Shown here: positions 6,171-15,098 of the stretch, one piece after another
How the letters are laid out: the number at the start of each line of letters is the position of its first letter
Numbering within the stretch: the first letter of the stretch is position 1
Source of the DNA: Limisphaerales bacterium
GTDB lineage: Bacteria > Verrucomicrobiota > Verrucomicrobiia > Limisphaerales > UBA11358
Length of the DNA: 15,381 nt
NCBI GenBank assembly: GCA_003133815.1
Contig: PKZR01000058.1
Span: forward strand, 1 to 15,381
Reading direction: 5' to 3'
The notes under the pieces: generated by a model
Seen by the model: the letters and a program-made list of their open reading frames with translations, nothing else
The model's database searches: none
What the model was told of the DNA's origin: nothing
Program-made: the position numbers and the translations under genes

Positions 6171-6262
6171 AAAACCATCTTGCCGGAAGCAGAGAAAATA
6201 TTCAACCAAACTGAATCCACGGCGCAACCGCACTTGCGATTAACGTCCGCAAGCCAAATTCT

Positions 6263-9200
6263 TCAGGGGTAAATCAATCGAAAGAAAACATTGATCTGCG
6301 TCTGGTCGATTGGAATCCACATTTGGTTGGTAGAGACCGAACCGGGTACGACCACCCATGCAGCGGGATTGCTGAGGCTGTTGGTGTTCACCATAAGCCG
6401 CCAGCCGATGTGGTCGGAGGGCCAATTGAATTGGAGACCATTGTTCAACAGCGTAAAGTTGATGGGCAGTATTGACGTGGATGCCGGATGTGCGACAACT
6501 TCTGTTGAATAGGCAGATTCATCCCCAAGAATATTTAACGCTGTAACGACGTAATAATATGCGGTGCCATTTTGAATGCTGCTGTCGGTGTAAGTAACAT
6601 TTGTGGCAAGGCTCACGATTTGCGTGTAAGGCCCACCCGAGGTGAGGCTGCGATAGACATTGTAATATGTGCCATTTCCGGTCCAGTTCAATGTGGCGCT
6701 TTGGCTTGTGTAGCTGATGGCAACGGCTGGCGGCGTGGCTGCGGCAATTGTCACCGGTTGATAAGGTTTGACGAGCCGCCACTGGGTTGCCGTGCTGGGT
6801 GCAGGATCGTTGACCATGCTGAATGAAATGGCCGGTGCTGAGCCGCCGCCCTGAATGCTTTGCGAAGCGGCCAGATTATCAAGGTAATAATAGCCGTTGC
6901 TGTCCGGGCCGTTGAACCACCAGTCCACCGCCGAGTTGGTCGTGCCGTAAGGCGCGAGATCCAGTGTTCCGCCTTTGTTGCGCAGCCGCCGGCCGTCGTT
7001 CAGTGAAATAATATACCAGTGATTGGTTGTCGGTGCTGGCAGCAAGGCCCATTCCGTCGTGGCATTTCGAACGTAGATGGTTGAGGCCACGGGCCCGGTG
7101 ACATTATTGGTATCTGTCAGGCGGAAACTTGTGCCGAGGTTGTGAATAACATAAGGCGTCCGGGCGTGCAGCGTGAGGTCGCCATCCCAAGTCGCATAAA
7201 GTTCTCCGTAAGGAGAAAGGGTTTGATTGGTGTCCAAAAACATCGTTCCGGTGTAACCATTGTCAACCCACGGACTGGCACTGTTGCTGCCGGTGAATGG
7301 AAAAATGGAATAGCGCTTCAACCATTCCTGGCTTTCGGCCTGCCACATGAATTCGGCGAGGAAATTATAGTCGTCATTTTCGGACCACGACTTCGTATCA
7401 TTCCAGTCTACCGGTGAAAACTCCGTGAGCCAGACGGGCCGGCCCCAAGTGTTATAGACGCTTTGCAGAACACCCATCATGGATGAAGCGCTCGGCGGTA
7501 CATATTCATGGACTGCGGTATAGTCCACGCGATAATTATTGCTGGCGATCAGGCTGTAGAAATTATACTCCCACGAATCAAAGGTGTTTTGCACCGCCGG
7601 ACTTACCAGCGGCAAGTTTAAGGCCTGAATGAGGGGCCAAGCTCCGATGGCGTCGTTGGTGCTGGTATTGGATTGAGTGGCATTGTCCGGCTCGTTGTAG
7701 GTCAGCAGGTAGTCGGGTTGTGCGCCGGCCAGCCATCCAGCGTCTCGCGCCTGCGCATCGCCCAGCGTCTCGTAATATTGGGCCGCATAAATCATCGGGA
7801 CATAGTTGAACGAAGGTGGCGGTGAAGCCGAAGTATGGTCATCGTAGTTGTAAGCCCAGTTCAATCCCAACTGCGCGTATTCGCCTTCATAACCCGCGCA
7901 ACCTTTCTTGGGAAAGTGTGTCTGATACGCAATAGTCCAGAATTGAAACGGACTGGACGTGGAATTTTGCAGCGTCACATTGGCCGGGTTTCCGTTGTCC
8001 GTTTGCAACACCAGATCGCCCGCCGCGTTCACGATGCGATAAGCGCCGTTCCCGACATCTTCCAAATACCATTGCTGAGCGCTCGTGCCGGTGTAAGTGA
8101 CGGGAATGACGCTGGAGCCGACGAGGTTCGGAAATTTCGCCGCGAGACATTGCCAGGTCGTGCGGTTGCGGATGCGGAAGGTGCTGTTCTGATAATTGTA
8201 AAGCACCTCGAACTGCTGGTCGAATGCGGTGTTGGTGGCGGTCGCCTGGCTTGCGACGGCGGAATTGATGACGAGCGTGTTGGCATTGCCCTGATTGACG
8301 ATGTTCCAAAATCCGTCGCTGAAAGTATCGAAGATAAAACGGTTGGTGGGATAGGTGACCACAATCGGCTTGGAGATACTGCTAACGCTGCCGTTGGCGG
8401 CACTAAGAGAGGTCGAACCCGGGGCAACCGCCGTGATCAGGCCGGAGGCAGACACGCTAGCTATGTTGGGGTTATTATGGATGAAAGTGGTCTGCCCATA
8501 ATTTAACATATTCACGTTGGTCACGTTGGCGAATGTTCCGATGACGATGGCTTGCTGGTTGGAATAGAGCGGCATCGGGCTGCTGAACGAAAGCGCGACA
8601 CTCAAAAGCGCTCCGGGGTCAATCACCGACACGACATTGCTCGCTGAAAAGCCGGAAAACGTCGAAATGACGGTAGCCTGACCAACACCAACTGCCTGCA
8701 AGAAACCGTTGCTCGACACGGTAACGACGTTGGTGTTGCTGGAAAAGTAAACCAAGCCCGGTGTCGCGGGCGACAGGACGACATTGGAAGAGTTAAGGTA
8801 ATTGCCTGTCACCACAACCTGATCAAATCCGCCAATGATTTGATTTGTGGATGCTAATTGCTGGTTGATGGCTTGAAGATTTAGCGGCAATGGATTGACG
8901 ACACTTGCCACGGAATAAGAGCCAAAACTAAGCGGGACGGTGTTGTTGGTGAATGTCAGATTTGTTCCGGTGATGGGCGGCAGAAAAGTCCCAGTTAGAT
9001 TTTGGTCGATCTCCACCATCCAGCCCATGTTCGTGGTGCTGCCGGTTGCGGATGGGTAGAGTTCAATATGGACACGATTGGTGGGCGCGCCCGAACTGGT
9101 CGGGTTGTTGACGCTATTGTAGACGCCGTTGGTGAATATCTGGCTTGCACCCACACCCAATCTGGTTAATACGCCAAGAGTGGCACCGGTTACCCCTTCG

Positions 9201-10336
9201 GTATTTCCAGCGGCATTGAGGTTGATGGCGCACCAACCATCGCCCGAGCCGGTCAGTGGGCTGTTGGTGGCAACAATGCCATCAAAAACTACCGTATCTC
9301 CGGCGAGAAGGCTCAATCCATTGATTGTTACAGGAGGGTTTAGTGGATTGATCTGACTGGTGTTGGATATAACGGTGGGGTTGAAAATAAATGGGACTAT
9401 TCCCGGTGTGGACCGGACATTCAAAGTGGCCACAGTGCTTGTGACAATGTTGCCCGCCGTGAGCAGGTTGGTAACGACAACACTGTATTGTGTCCCATTA
9501 TAAGATGCATTAACGGTCGGTGTGGTGTAAGTCAGATTGGTGGCTCCAGCAACAGGAATTCCATTGGAAAGCCAATGTTGCGCTGTTTTTAAGGGATAGC
9601 CTTGAGTCAATGTGGCGGCAAAGATTGCTTTTAAACCTGCCGCCACCGTGGAGATGGCTGGAGCAGGTGCCGAAACGGCAATGATGGGCTGGGTTTGAAT
9701 GAATGAATGCGTCGCATTGTTGGCGCCAAAATTAAGGGCAATGACGTTGTTTGCGAAGTTCAAGCCCGTGCCGCTGGCTATGGCGCTGAAAGTTCCGGTA
9801 ATTCCCTGATCAATTTTGACGGAATAATTCATGTTGGTCGTGGTGCCGGTCGTGGTGCAGGTCAGAGTAATCTGAACACGGTTAGTCCTGGAACCTTGAG
9901 AGATGCCAAACTTGGTTGAGTTGCTTGAACCATTGAGAAAAAGCTGGCATTGATTTCCGCTGGTCGTTCCTGTTTCCACCAACACTCCCAAGGTGGCATT
10001 GACGACACCACCATAACCGCTGCCGTTCAGATCAACTGATCCCCACGCGTCGCCGCCGGAACCGGGCACGTCAATGACAACGCCGTCGAAAATAATAACA
10101 TCTCCCGCATTCAGGCTCGCGCCAACGATTGAAGTTGCCCCATTGGCAGGATTGTTTGGACCAACGGCATTTCCAGATGTCGTGGTTTCTGTAGTATTGT
10201 TAAAATTTAAAGTATTCGTATTAGCCGCATCAAGTTCCAGCGGGGCAGCCGCAAAACCCAATAAAAGCAAGCTGGCAATGGACGAACCTAACGCATATTT
10301 GGTGCGGATGGGCTTATCAAATGGCTGAATCATCAT
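6263..10336 (-). CDS. Secreted multidomain GH128-like endo-beta-glucanase candidate
   Basis: ATG at 10336 is preferred over ATG 10474 because a signal peptide follows it directly (basic PIRTKY, then SIASLLLLGFAAA, cleavage near 37). It gives 1357 residues. Order: unknown beta-rich domain A (~40-216), Ig-like domain (~220-307), a second copy of the unknown domain (~314-480), two bacterial Ig-like domains (~482-572, ~573-663), a ricin-type beta-trefoil-like domain (~664-805), a catalytic core (~808-1040), a second trefoil-like domain (~1045-1180), Fn3 (~1190-1275), and a C-terminal domain (~1283-1357) ending NVFFRLIYP. The core resembles Glyco_hydro_cc/GH128: LGLNWAYNY, YNEPD with candidate acid/base E882, VDYTAVHEYVP, and VWLTEFSP with candidate nucleophile E972. 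GH128 enzymes cut beta-1,3-glucans; the exact substrate is inferred. It diverges from the rhamnosidase gene. Confidence 0.85.
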   Translation of the reverse strand: MMIQPFDKPIRTKYALGSSIASLLLLGFAAAPLELDAANTNTLNFNNTTETTTSGNAVGPNNPANGATSIVGASLNAGDVIIFDGVVIDVPGSGGDAWGSVDLNGSGYGGVVNATLGVLVETGTTSGNQCQLFLNGSSNSTKFGISQGSRTNRVQITLTCTTTGTTTNMNYSVKIDQGITGTFSAIASGTGLNFANNVIALNFGANNATHSFIQTQPIIAVSAPAPAISTVAAGLKAIFAATLTQGYPLKTAQHWLSNGIPVAGATNLTYTTPTVNASYNGTQYSVVVTNLLTAGNIVTSTVATLNVRSTPGIVPFIFNPTVISNTSQINPLNPPVTINGLSLLAGDTVVFDGIVATNSPLTGSGDGWCAINLNAAGNTEGVTGATLGVLTRLGVGASQIFTNGVYNSVNNPTSSGAPTNRVHIELYPSATGSTTNMGWMVEIDQNLTGTFLPPITGTNLTFTNNTVPLSFGSYSVASVVNPLPLNLQAINQQLASTNQIIGGFDQVVVTGNYLNSSNVVLSPATPGLVYFSSNTNVVTVSSNGFLQAVGVGQATVISTFSGFSASNVVSVIDPGALLSVALSFSSPMPLYSNQQAIVIGTFANVTNVNMLNYGQTTFIHNNPNIASVSASGLITAVAPGSTSLSAANGSVSSISKPIVVTYPTNRFIFDTFSDGFWNIVNQGNANTLVINSAVASQATATNTAFDQQFEVLYNYQNSTFRIRNRTTWQCLAAKFPNLVGSSVIPVTYTGTSAQQWYLEDVGNGAYRIVNAAGDLVLQTDNGNPANVTLQNSTSSPFQFWTIAYQTHFPKKGCAGYEGEYAQLGLNWAYNYDDHTSASPPPSFNYVPMIYAAQYYETLGDAQARDAGWLAGAQPDYLLTYNEPDNATQSNTSTNDAIGAWPLIQALNLPLVSPAVQNTFDSWEYNFYSLIASNNYRVDYTAVHEYVPPSASSMMGVLQSVYNTWGRPVWLTEFSPVDWNDTKSWSENDDYNFLAEFMWQAESQEWLKRYSIFPFTGSNSASPWVDNGYTGTMFLDTNQTLSPYGELYATWDGDLTLHARTPYVIHNLGTSFRLTDTNNVTGPVASTIYVRNATTEWALLPAPTTNHWYIISLNDGRRLRNKGGTLDLAPYGTTNSAVDWWFNGPDSNGYYYLDNLAASQSIQGGGSAPAISFSMVNDPAPSTATQWRLVKPYQPVTIAAATPPAVAISYTSQSATLNWTGNGTYYNVYRSLTSGGPYTQIVSLATNVTYTDSSIQNGTAYYYVVTALNILGDESAYSTEVVAHPASTSILPINFTLLNNGLQFNWPSDHIGWRLMVNTNSLSNPAAWVVVPGSVSTNQMWIPIDQTQINVFFRLIYP

Positions 10337-10517
10337 TGGACCGGGATTGTTACAGTAGACCAAGTTAACACATCCATTCAGCCGGACAACTACCCAAACT
10401 GGTGATGCAAGGTTTAATCTCCATGTCTCGCAATCATGTTTGGAATGGCTGTTCGAAACTTTGGAGTTAATCATCCAGGTATTTGAAAATCCATTGAATT
10501 AATCGGCTGGCGATTGA

Positions 10518-10549
10518 CATCCCCCATTTAGGTGATGCCTTTGCTACAA
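10518..10549 (+). promoter_or_regulatory. Shared upstream element, copy 1 (candidate promoter/operator of the rhamnosidase)
   Basis: Matched ungapped to 15099-15130, it has 26 identical positions of 32: CATCCCC, TTT, GGTGATGCC and GCTACAA are all conserved in register. GG (10531) and GC (10543) are 12 bp apart, the spacing of -24/-12 sigma-54 promoters, and this copy has TTGCT at the -12 box. The -24 box fits poorly (AGGTGA against TGGCAC). TACAAT could instead be a -10 box with CATCCCC as an unusual -35. It ends ~200 bp before the gene start. Confidence 0.5.
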
Positions 10550-10591
10550 TTTTAGGGGTGTCGCGCGGTTAGTCCTTCTCGTGTATAAATG

Positions 10592-10607
10592 GGTTGAACC
10601 ATCAACC
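10592..10607. repeat. Inverted repeat in the rhamnosidase leader
   Basis: GGTTGA-ACCA-TCAACC is a perfect 6-bp-arm inverted repeat 145 bp before the gene start and 43 bp downstream of the shared element. It could be an operator; no T-tract follows. Confidence 0.45.
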
Positions 10608-10751
10608 ATACAAAATTGTTGCCGGTATGTTTTTGCCTTGTTTCCGACGTAGTTCAAAAAAGTTCGGCACTGGCGAAACGCACGGTTAAAAAAATCAAGT
10701 TTAAAGCCGTATTAGCTCAAAGGCGACTGGCGGCACGTTTTGACGTTTAAA

Positions 10752-13700
10752 ATGTTTTCATCTATTAAATGGATAATTTGCGCGGCAATGTTGTCAGCTC
10801 AAGGGCTTTATGCGGGAATCTCCCCGGTTAACTTAAGGTGCGGATCGTGGCAGAATCCCTTGGGCATCGACTATTCCAACCCACGTTTGAGCTGGCAGGT
10901 CATGACGACCAATGTCACCGATCGTGCTCAGAGCGAGACCGCCTATGAAATTCAAGCGGCCTCTTCGGCCGCGCTGCTTGCCGCGAATCAACCGGATCTG
11001 TGGGACAGCGGCAAGGTGGTGTCCCCGCAGCCGTTCAATGTCCCTTACGGCGGAAACACGCTGACTTCGGCCCAGCAGGTTTTCTGGCAGGTTCGCGTCT
11101 GGGATGTGAACAACAATCCTTCCGCATGGAGTCCTGTGGCAACCTGGACCATGGGTTTGCTCAATCAAACCGACTGGCAAGGCGGATGGCTGGTGCCCCC
11201 GGCCAATAATTCCTTCAATCTGACTGGCTGCAATTGGATTTGGTATCCCGAAGGCAATCCTGCGGTGTCGGCTCCGGTCGGAACACGTTATTTTCGCAAG
11301 ACTTTTTCCGTTCGGTCCGACTCGGCGCTTACCGGGGCAACTTTGTTGGTGACGGCGGATAATTCCTACACCGCCTACATCAATGGAACGCAAGTCAGTC
11401 AAGGACAGGATTACACAACGGTGATTCCTGTTGGAGTGGCTTCGCAACTTCAGACAGGCACCAATCTACTGGCCATCGCCGCCTCCAATTCCGGCAGCGC
11501 ATCAAATCCTGCCGGCCTGATTGGAATGCTTGTCCTGTTTTACGCCGACGGCTCGCAAACCAACATCCAATTGGACGCCACTTGGAAAGCGGCCAATTCC
11601 TTGCAAACTAACTGGCAGTCGCCGTCTTTCAATGACAGTTTGTGGACGACCGCGCTGGTGCTGGGCAATTATGGAATCAGTCCATGGGGAACTGGCACCA
11701 CTGTCCAAACCGCGTTACCCATCTTTCGGAGGCAGTTCACCGTAAACTCAGGCTTGCAGCGGGCCGTGATTTACATCTGCGGCCTGGGTCAATACGAACT
11801 ATCCGCCAATGGCACAAAAGTTGGCAATGCCCTGTTGTCTCCGGGTTGGAGCTTGTACAGCCAGACATGTCTTTACGACACTCTTGACCTCACATCGTAT
11901 TTGACCAATGGCAATAATGCCATTGGCGTAATGCTGGGCAACGGCATGTATAACGTCCCGGCAACGGCAAATTATACCAAGTTTACAGGTTCGTTTGGCC
12001 CCCCGAAAATGATCGCACAGTTATATCTCTTTTATACCAACGGCACCAGCCAAGTCATTGCCACCGACGGGCAATGGCTCACGACACCCGGCCCAATAAC
12101 CTATTCACAAGTTTATGGAGGCGAAGCCAACGATGCCCGGCTTCTGCCTGCGGGTTGGAATCAATCCGGATTCAATGATTCCAACTGGTCCACGTCGGTG
12201 GTCACCAACGGACCCGGCGGAATTTTACGCGGACAATCCCACGCGGCACCCCCGATTATTGCCACACAGGTGTTGCAACCCGTGCAGACCAATGCTCTTT
12301 CCAGCAGCACGATTGTCTATGACCTGGGGCAGAACGCCGCATTGATTCCCAGCCTGACGACTCATGGCCAGGCGGGTGCTGTTGTTCAAATTACCCCGTC
12401 CGAGTTGATCAACTCCGATGGCACGATTAACCGTTCTTCTGTCGGCGGCGGAACGGCTTACTGGCAATATACGCTCGCAGGCACAGGCTCGGAAACCTGG
12501 ACGCCAAAGTTTTTCTATCATGGCTGCCGCTACCTTCAAGTTACATTGACAGCAGCGGCCGGTTCTTCGCAATTGCCGGTGGTGGATTCAATATCGGGTA
12601 ACGTCATTCAAAGCTCTTCCGCCAATGCTGGAAATTTTCTGTGTTCCAACACTCTTTTCAACCGCACCCGTACGCTCATTCAGTGGGCGCAAAGAAACAA
12701 CCTGATCAGCATCCTGACCGACTGCCCGACTCGCGAACGTCTGGGATGGCTGGAGCAGGACAACTTGAATGGTCCGTCGTTGCGTTATGAATTCGATCTG
12801 GGACAGTTGTTTTCCAAAGCCATGCAGGACATGGCCGACAGCCAGACTTCTGCCGGCACCGGCCTGGTGCCCGACATCGCGCCCGAAGTTACGGTGTTCA
12901 GCGGTGGATTTCGCGATTCTCCCGAATGGGGCAGTTCGGTCATTCTCGTTCCATGGCAGCATTATCTTTTCACGGGAGATGACACCTTGTTGGTCAACTA
13001 TTATTCCGCAATGACCAATTATTTTGGTTATCTGCAAAATCAGTCGGTCAATTACTTTCTCAATTACCCCAATGGCCTGGGCGACTGGTATCAAATCGCC
13101 ACGACGCCAGTTTCCCTCACTGCCGACGCTTATTACTGTCAAGACGCACAAGTTCTGGGACAGGTGGCGGCGTTACTGGGCAATAACAGCGACGCATCCC
13201 GGTTCAATTTGCTGGCCACGAACATTGCGACGGCGTTCAACAACACCTATTACTCAAATGGTTCCTATTCCACCGGTTCGCAGACCGCGAATGCATTGCC
13301 GTTATATCTGGGCATCGTCAATCCGACCAACCAGGCGGCGGTGTTGGCGGCTCTGGTCGCAAATATCAATGCCAATGGCTTGACCTGCGGCGAAATCGGC
13401 CATCGCTACATCCTGCGCGCATTGACCGACATGGGCCGGCCGGACGTGGTCTTCAACCTTCACAGCGGAACCAACGATCCCGGTTACGGCTACATACTCA
13501 GCCAGGGAGCCACTGCGCTGACCGAGGCTTGGGATGCCAATCCCTCGGATTCCCAGGATCATTTCATGCTCGGCCATATCACCGAATGGTTTTATCATGA
13601 TCTCGCAGGAATCCAATATGATCCGGCGTTGCCGGGTTTCCAGCATGTCATTATCAAGCCCGCCTTCGTTGGTGGCATCACCTGGGTCAACGCCAGCTAT

Positions 13701-14981
13701 GCCTCCGTGCGCGGAACGATTATTGACAACTGGGCGCTGACCAACGGCTTTGCAACAATCAATGTGACCATTCCCGTCGGCTCTACTGGTTCGATCTACC
13801 TGCCAATGCTCGGCAACATCGCCACCAACCTGCTGGTCAAGGAAAGCGGCACGACCATCTGGCAGAATGGCGCGCCAGCCGGCAGCGCAACGGGTGTGAC
13901 CTTCGACCACGTGCAAGGCACCGGTTCGCAGACCTGTCTAATTTGGACAGTCGGTTCAGGCAGCTATCAATTTGCCTGGGGAATTTTCACGGCTCCCACC
14001 GGGCTGTCAGCCGCCGCAGGCAATGGGCAGGTTTCATTGAGTTGGAATCCTGTGCCGAATGCAACCGGTTATAATGTGGAGCGCTCCACCACCAGCGGCA
14101 GCGGTTATGTCATCTTGGCCGCCAATGTCGTCGGCACAAATTATAAGGACTTGGCGGTTTCAAATAATGCCACCTATTACTATGTTGTTTCTGCTATAAG
14201 CGGCGGCAACGCAAGCGCCAATTCTTTGGAGTCAGTCGCAACGCCGCAATGGAGCACGATTTCAGGAATCGTCTCCAATTTCGGCTTCGAGACGCCGGTC
14301 ACCAGCACCTATCAATATAATCCATCCGGTGGAAGCTGGTCATTCACCGCCCAGTCCGGTTCCACCGGTTCCGGCATCTGTGCGAACGGCAGCGCCTTTA
14401 ACAGCGGCAATCCTAGCGCCCCGCAGGGCGGCCAGGTGGCATTCCTGCAAGGCACCGGCTCCATTTCGCAAATATTGTTTGGATTGATCGCTGGAGCGAT
14501 TTATCAGATCACATTTTCAGCCGCCCAGCGTAACAACATCTACGGCCAGCAAAAAGGCCAGACATGGCTTTTGCAAATGGACGGTACACCCATCGGCAGT
14601 TATGCCCCGCCGGAAACGGCGCAGGGCTATTCGGATTACTTTGCAACATTTACCGCCACGGCCTCAAGCAGCCACACGTTGTCCTTTGTCGGCACGGACG
14701 CCAACGGTGGAGACAACACTGTTTTCATTGACAACGTGCGCATGGCGCTGGCGCCCTCCCTGACCCGGCCGCAGCTTTCCTGCCAGATAGCGGGAGGTCA
14801 GATGCAGCTCCTGTGGCCGACCGATCACACGGGATGGGAATTGCAGGTGCAGACCAATTCATACGGCATGGGTCTCGGCACCAACTGGTGGACGGTGTCC
14901 GGCTCGACACTCACCAACCAGTTCGCATTGCCGGTCAATCCGGCCAACGGCAATGTATTTTTCCGCGTCGCCTTTCCTTGA
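10752..14981 (+). CDS. Secreted multidomain alpha-L-rhamnosidase, GH78
   Basis: ATG at 10752 gives 1409 residues with a signal peptide (KWIICAAMLSAQGLYA, cleavage after 21); an in-frame TTG at 10740 is less likely. It should remove terminal alpha-L-rhamnose from glycans outside the cytoplasm. The N-terminal domain (~22-140) carries the GH78 mark NLRCGSWQNPLGIDYSNPRL. A galactose-binding-like insert (~148-325) follows, then the rhamnosidase N-terminal and concanavalin-like domains (~330-610, with YGGEANDARL). The (alpha/alpha)6 core (~630-985) has DCPTRERLGWLEQ, with D657 and candidate general acid E662, then PEWGSSVILVPWQHY and ALTEAWD with candidate base E925. A C-terminal beta domain, Fn3 (~1080-1165), a CBM-like beta-sandwich (~1170-1332, starting NFGFETP and closing GGDNTVFIDNV) and the NVFFRVAFP C-terminal domain complete it. 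The acid motif is the REKLGWLE-type variant rather than RDERLGW. Confidence 0.95.
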   Translation: MFSSIKWIICAAMLSAQGLYAGISPVNLRCGSWQNPLGIDYSNPRLSWQVMTTNVTDRAQSETAYEIQAASSAALLAANQPDLWDSGKVVSPQPFNVPYGGNTLTSAQQVFWQVRVWDVNNNPSAWSPVATWTMGLLNQTDWQGGWLVPPANNSFNLTGCNWIWYPEGNPAVSAPVGTRYFRKTFSVRSDSALTGATLLVTADNSYTAYINGTQVSQGQDYTTVIPVGVASQLQTGTNLLAIAASNSGSASNPAGLIGMLVLFYADGSQTNIQLDATWKAANSLQTNWQSPSFNDSLWTTALVLGNYGISPWGTGTTVQTALPIFRRQFTVNSGLQRAVIYICGLGQYELSANGTKVGNALLSPGWSLYSQTCLYDTLDLTSYLTNGNNAIGVMLGNGMYNVPATANYTKFTGSFGPPKMIAQLYLFYTNGTSQVIATDGQWLTTPGPITYSQVYGGEANDARLLPAGWNQSGFNDSNWSTSVVTNGPGGILRGQSHAAPPIIATQVLQPVQTNALSSSTIVYDLGQNAALIPSLTTHGQAGAVVQITPSELINSDGTINRSSVGGGTAYWQYTLAGTGSETWTPKFFYHGCRYLQVTLTAAAGSSQLPVVDSISGNVIQSSSANAGNFLCSNTLFNRTRTLIQWAQRNNLISILTDCPTRERLGWLEQDNLNGPSLRYEFDLGQLFSKAMQDMADSQTSAGTGLVPDIAPEVTVFSGGFRDSPEWGSSVILVPWQHYLFTGDDTLLVNYYSAMTNYFGYLQNQSVNYFLNYPNGLGDWYQIATTPVSLTADAYYCQDAQVLGQVAALLGNNSDASRFNLLATNIATAFNNTYYSNGSYSTGSQTANALPLYLGIVNPTNQAAVLAALVANINANGLTCGEIGHRYILRALTDMGRPDVVFNLHSGTNDPGYGYILSQGATALTEAWDANPSDSQDHFMLGHITEWFYHDLAGIQYDPALPGFQHVIIKPAFVGGITWVNASYASVRGTIIDNWALTNGFATINVTIPVGSTGSIYLPMLGNIATNLLVKESGTTIWQNGAPAGSATGVTFDHVQGTGSQTCLIWTVGSGSYQFAWGIFTAPTGLSAAAGNGQVSLSWNPVPNATGYNVERSTTSGSGYVILAANVVGTNYKDLAVSNNATYYYVVSAISGGNASANSLESVATPQWSTISGIVSNFGFETPVTSTYQYNPSGGSWSFTAQSGSTGSGICANGSAFNSGNPSAPQGGQVAFLQGTGSISQILFGLIAGAIYQITFSAAQRNNIYGQQKGQTWLLQMDGTPIGSYAPPETAQGYSDYFATFTATASSSHTLSFVGTDANGGDNTVFIDNVRMALAPSLTRPQLSCQIAGGQMQLLWPTDHTGWELQVQTNSYGMGLGTNWWTVSGSTLTNQFALPVNPANGNVFFRVAFP

Positions 14982-15098
14982 AGTGGATTTGTTTCAAATG
15001 GCGTTATTTTTCAAAGACGAGTCGATGACATTAATGCCTGCGTCTCTCGAAAACGGGTTTTTACGATGGCCTGTCAGGAATCAGAAGCAGCATCAAAC

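Larger units (their letters stand above)
10337..10751. other. Divergent control region between the two glycoside hydrolases
   Basis: These 415 bp carry no convincing gene. The in-frame extension to ATG 10474 lacks signal-peptide or domain character. The region holds the motif shared with the right-edge gene (10518-10549), a 6-bp-arm inverted repeat (10592-10607), and an isolated GGTGATGC at 10401-10408. A TTGACA at 10514-10519 lacks a well-spaced -10 box (TACAAT begins 25 bp later). I could not place a secure sigma-70 promoter for the minus-strand gene. Confidence 0.6.

Noticed and set aside
6171..6233. Earlier GTG start of the DUF192 gene, with GFSLVEYF resembling a prepilin signal
   Set aside because: It would place a textbook lipoprotein signal 21 residues inside the protein; the prepilin-like string looks coincidental.
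6233..6253. Hairpin CTTGCG/CGCAAG after the GH128-like gene as a terminator
   Set aside because: The stem has only six pairs and no T-tract follows on the minus strand.
7835..8506. 223-codon plus frame inside the GH128-like gene
   Set aside because: It is antisense to the ricin-like and bacterial Ig-like part of a clear multidomain protein.
10337..10474. 46-residue N-terminal extension of the GH128-like protein
   Set aside because: The signal peptide begins at ATG 10336, and the extension has no signal or domain character.
10514..10550. Sigma-70 promoter from TTGACA and TACAAT
   Set aside because: The 25-bp spacer is far too long, and TTGACA is not kept in the second copy of the element.
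12588..13151. 187-codon minus frame inside the rhamnosidase gene
   Set aside because: It is antisense to the catalytic domain, whose motifs are unambiguous.
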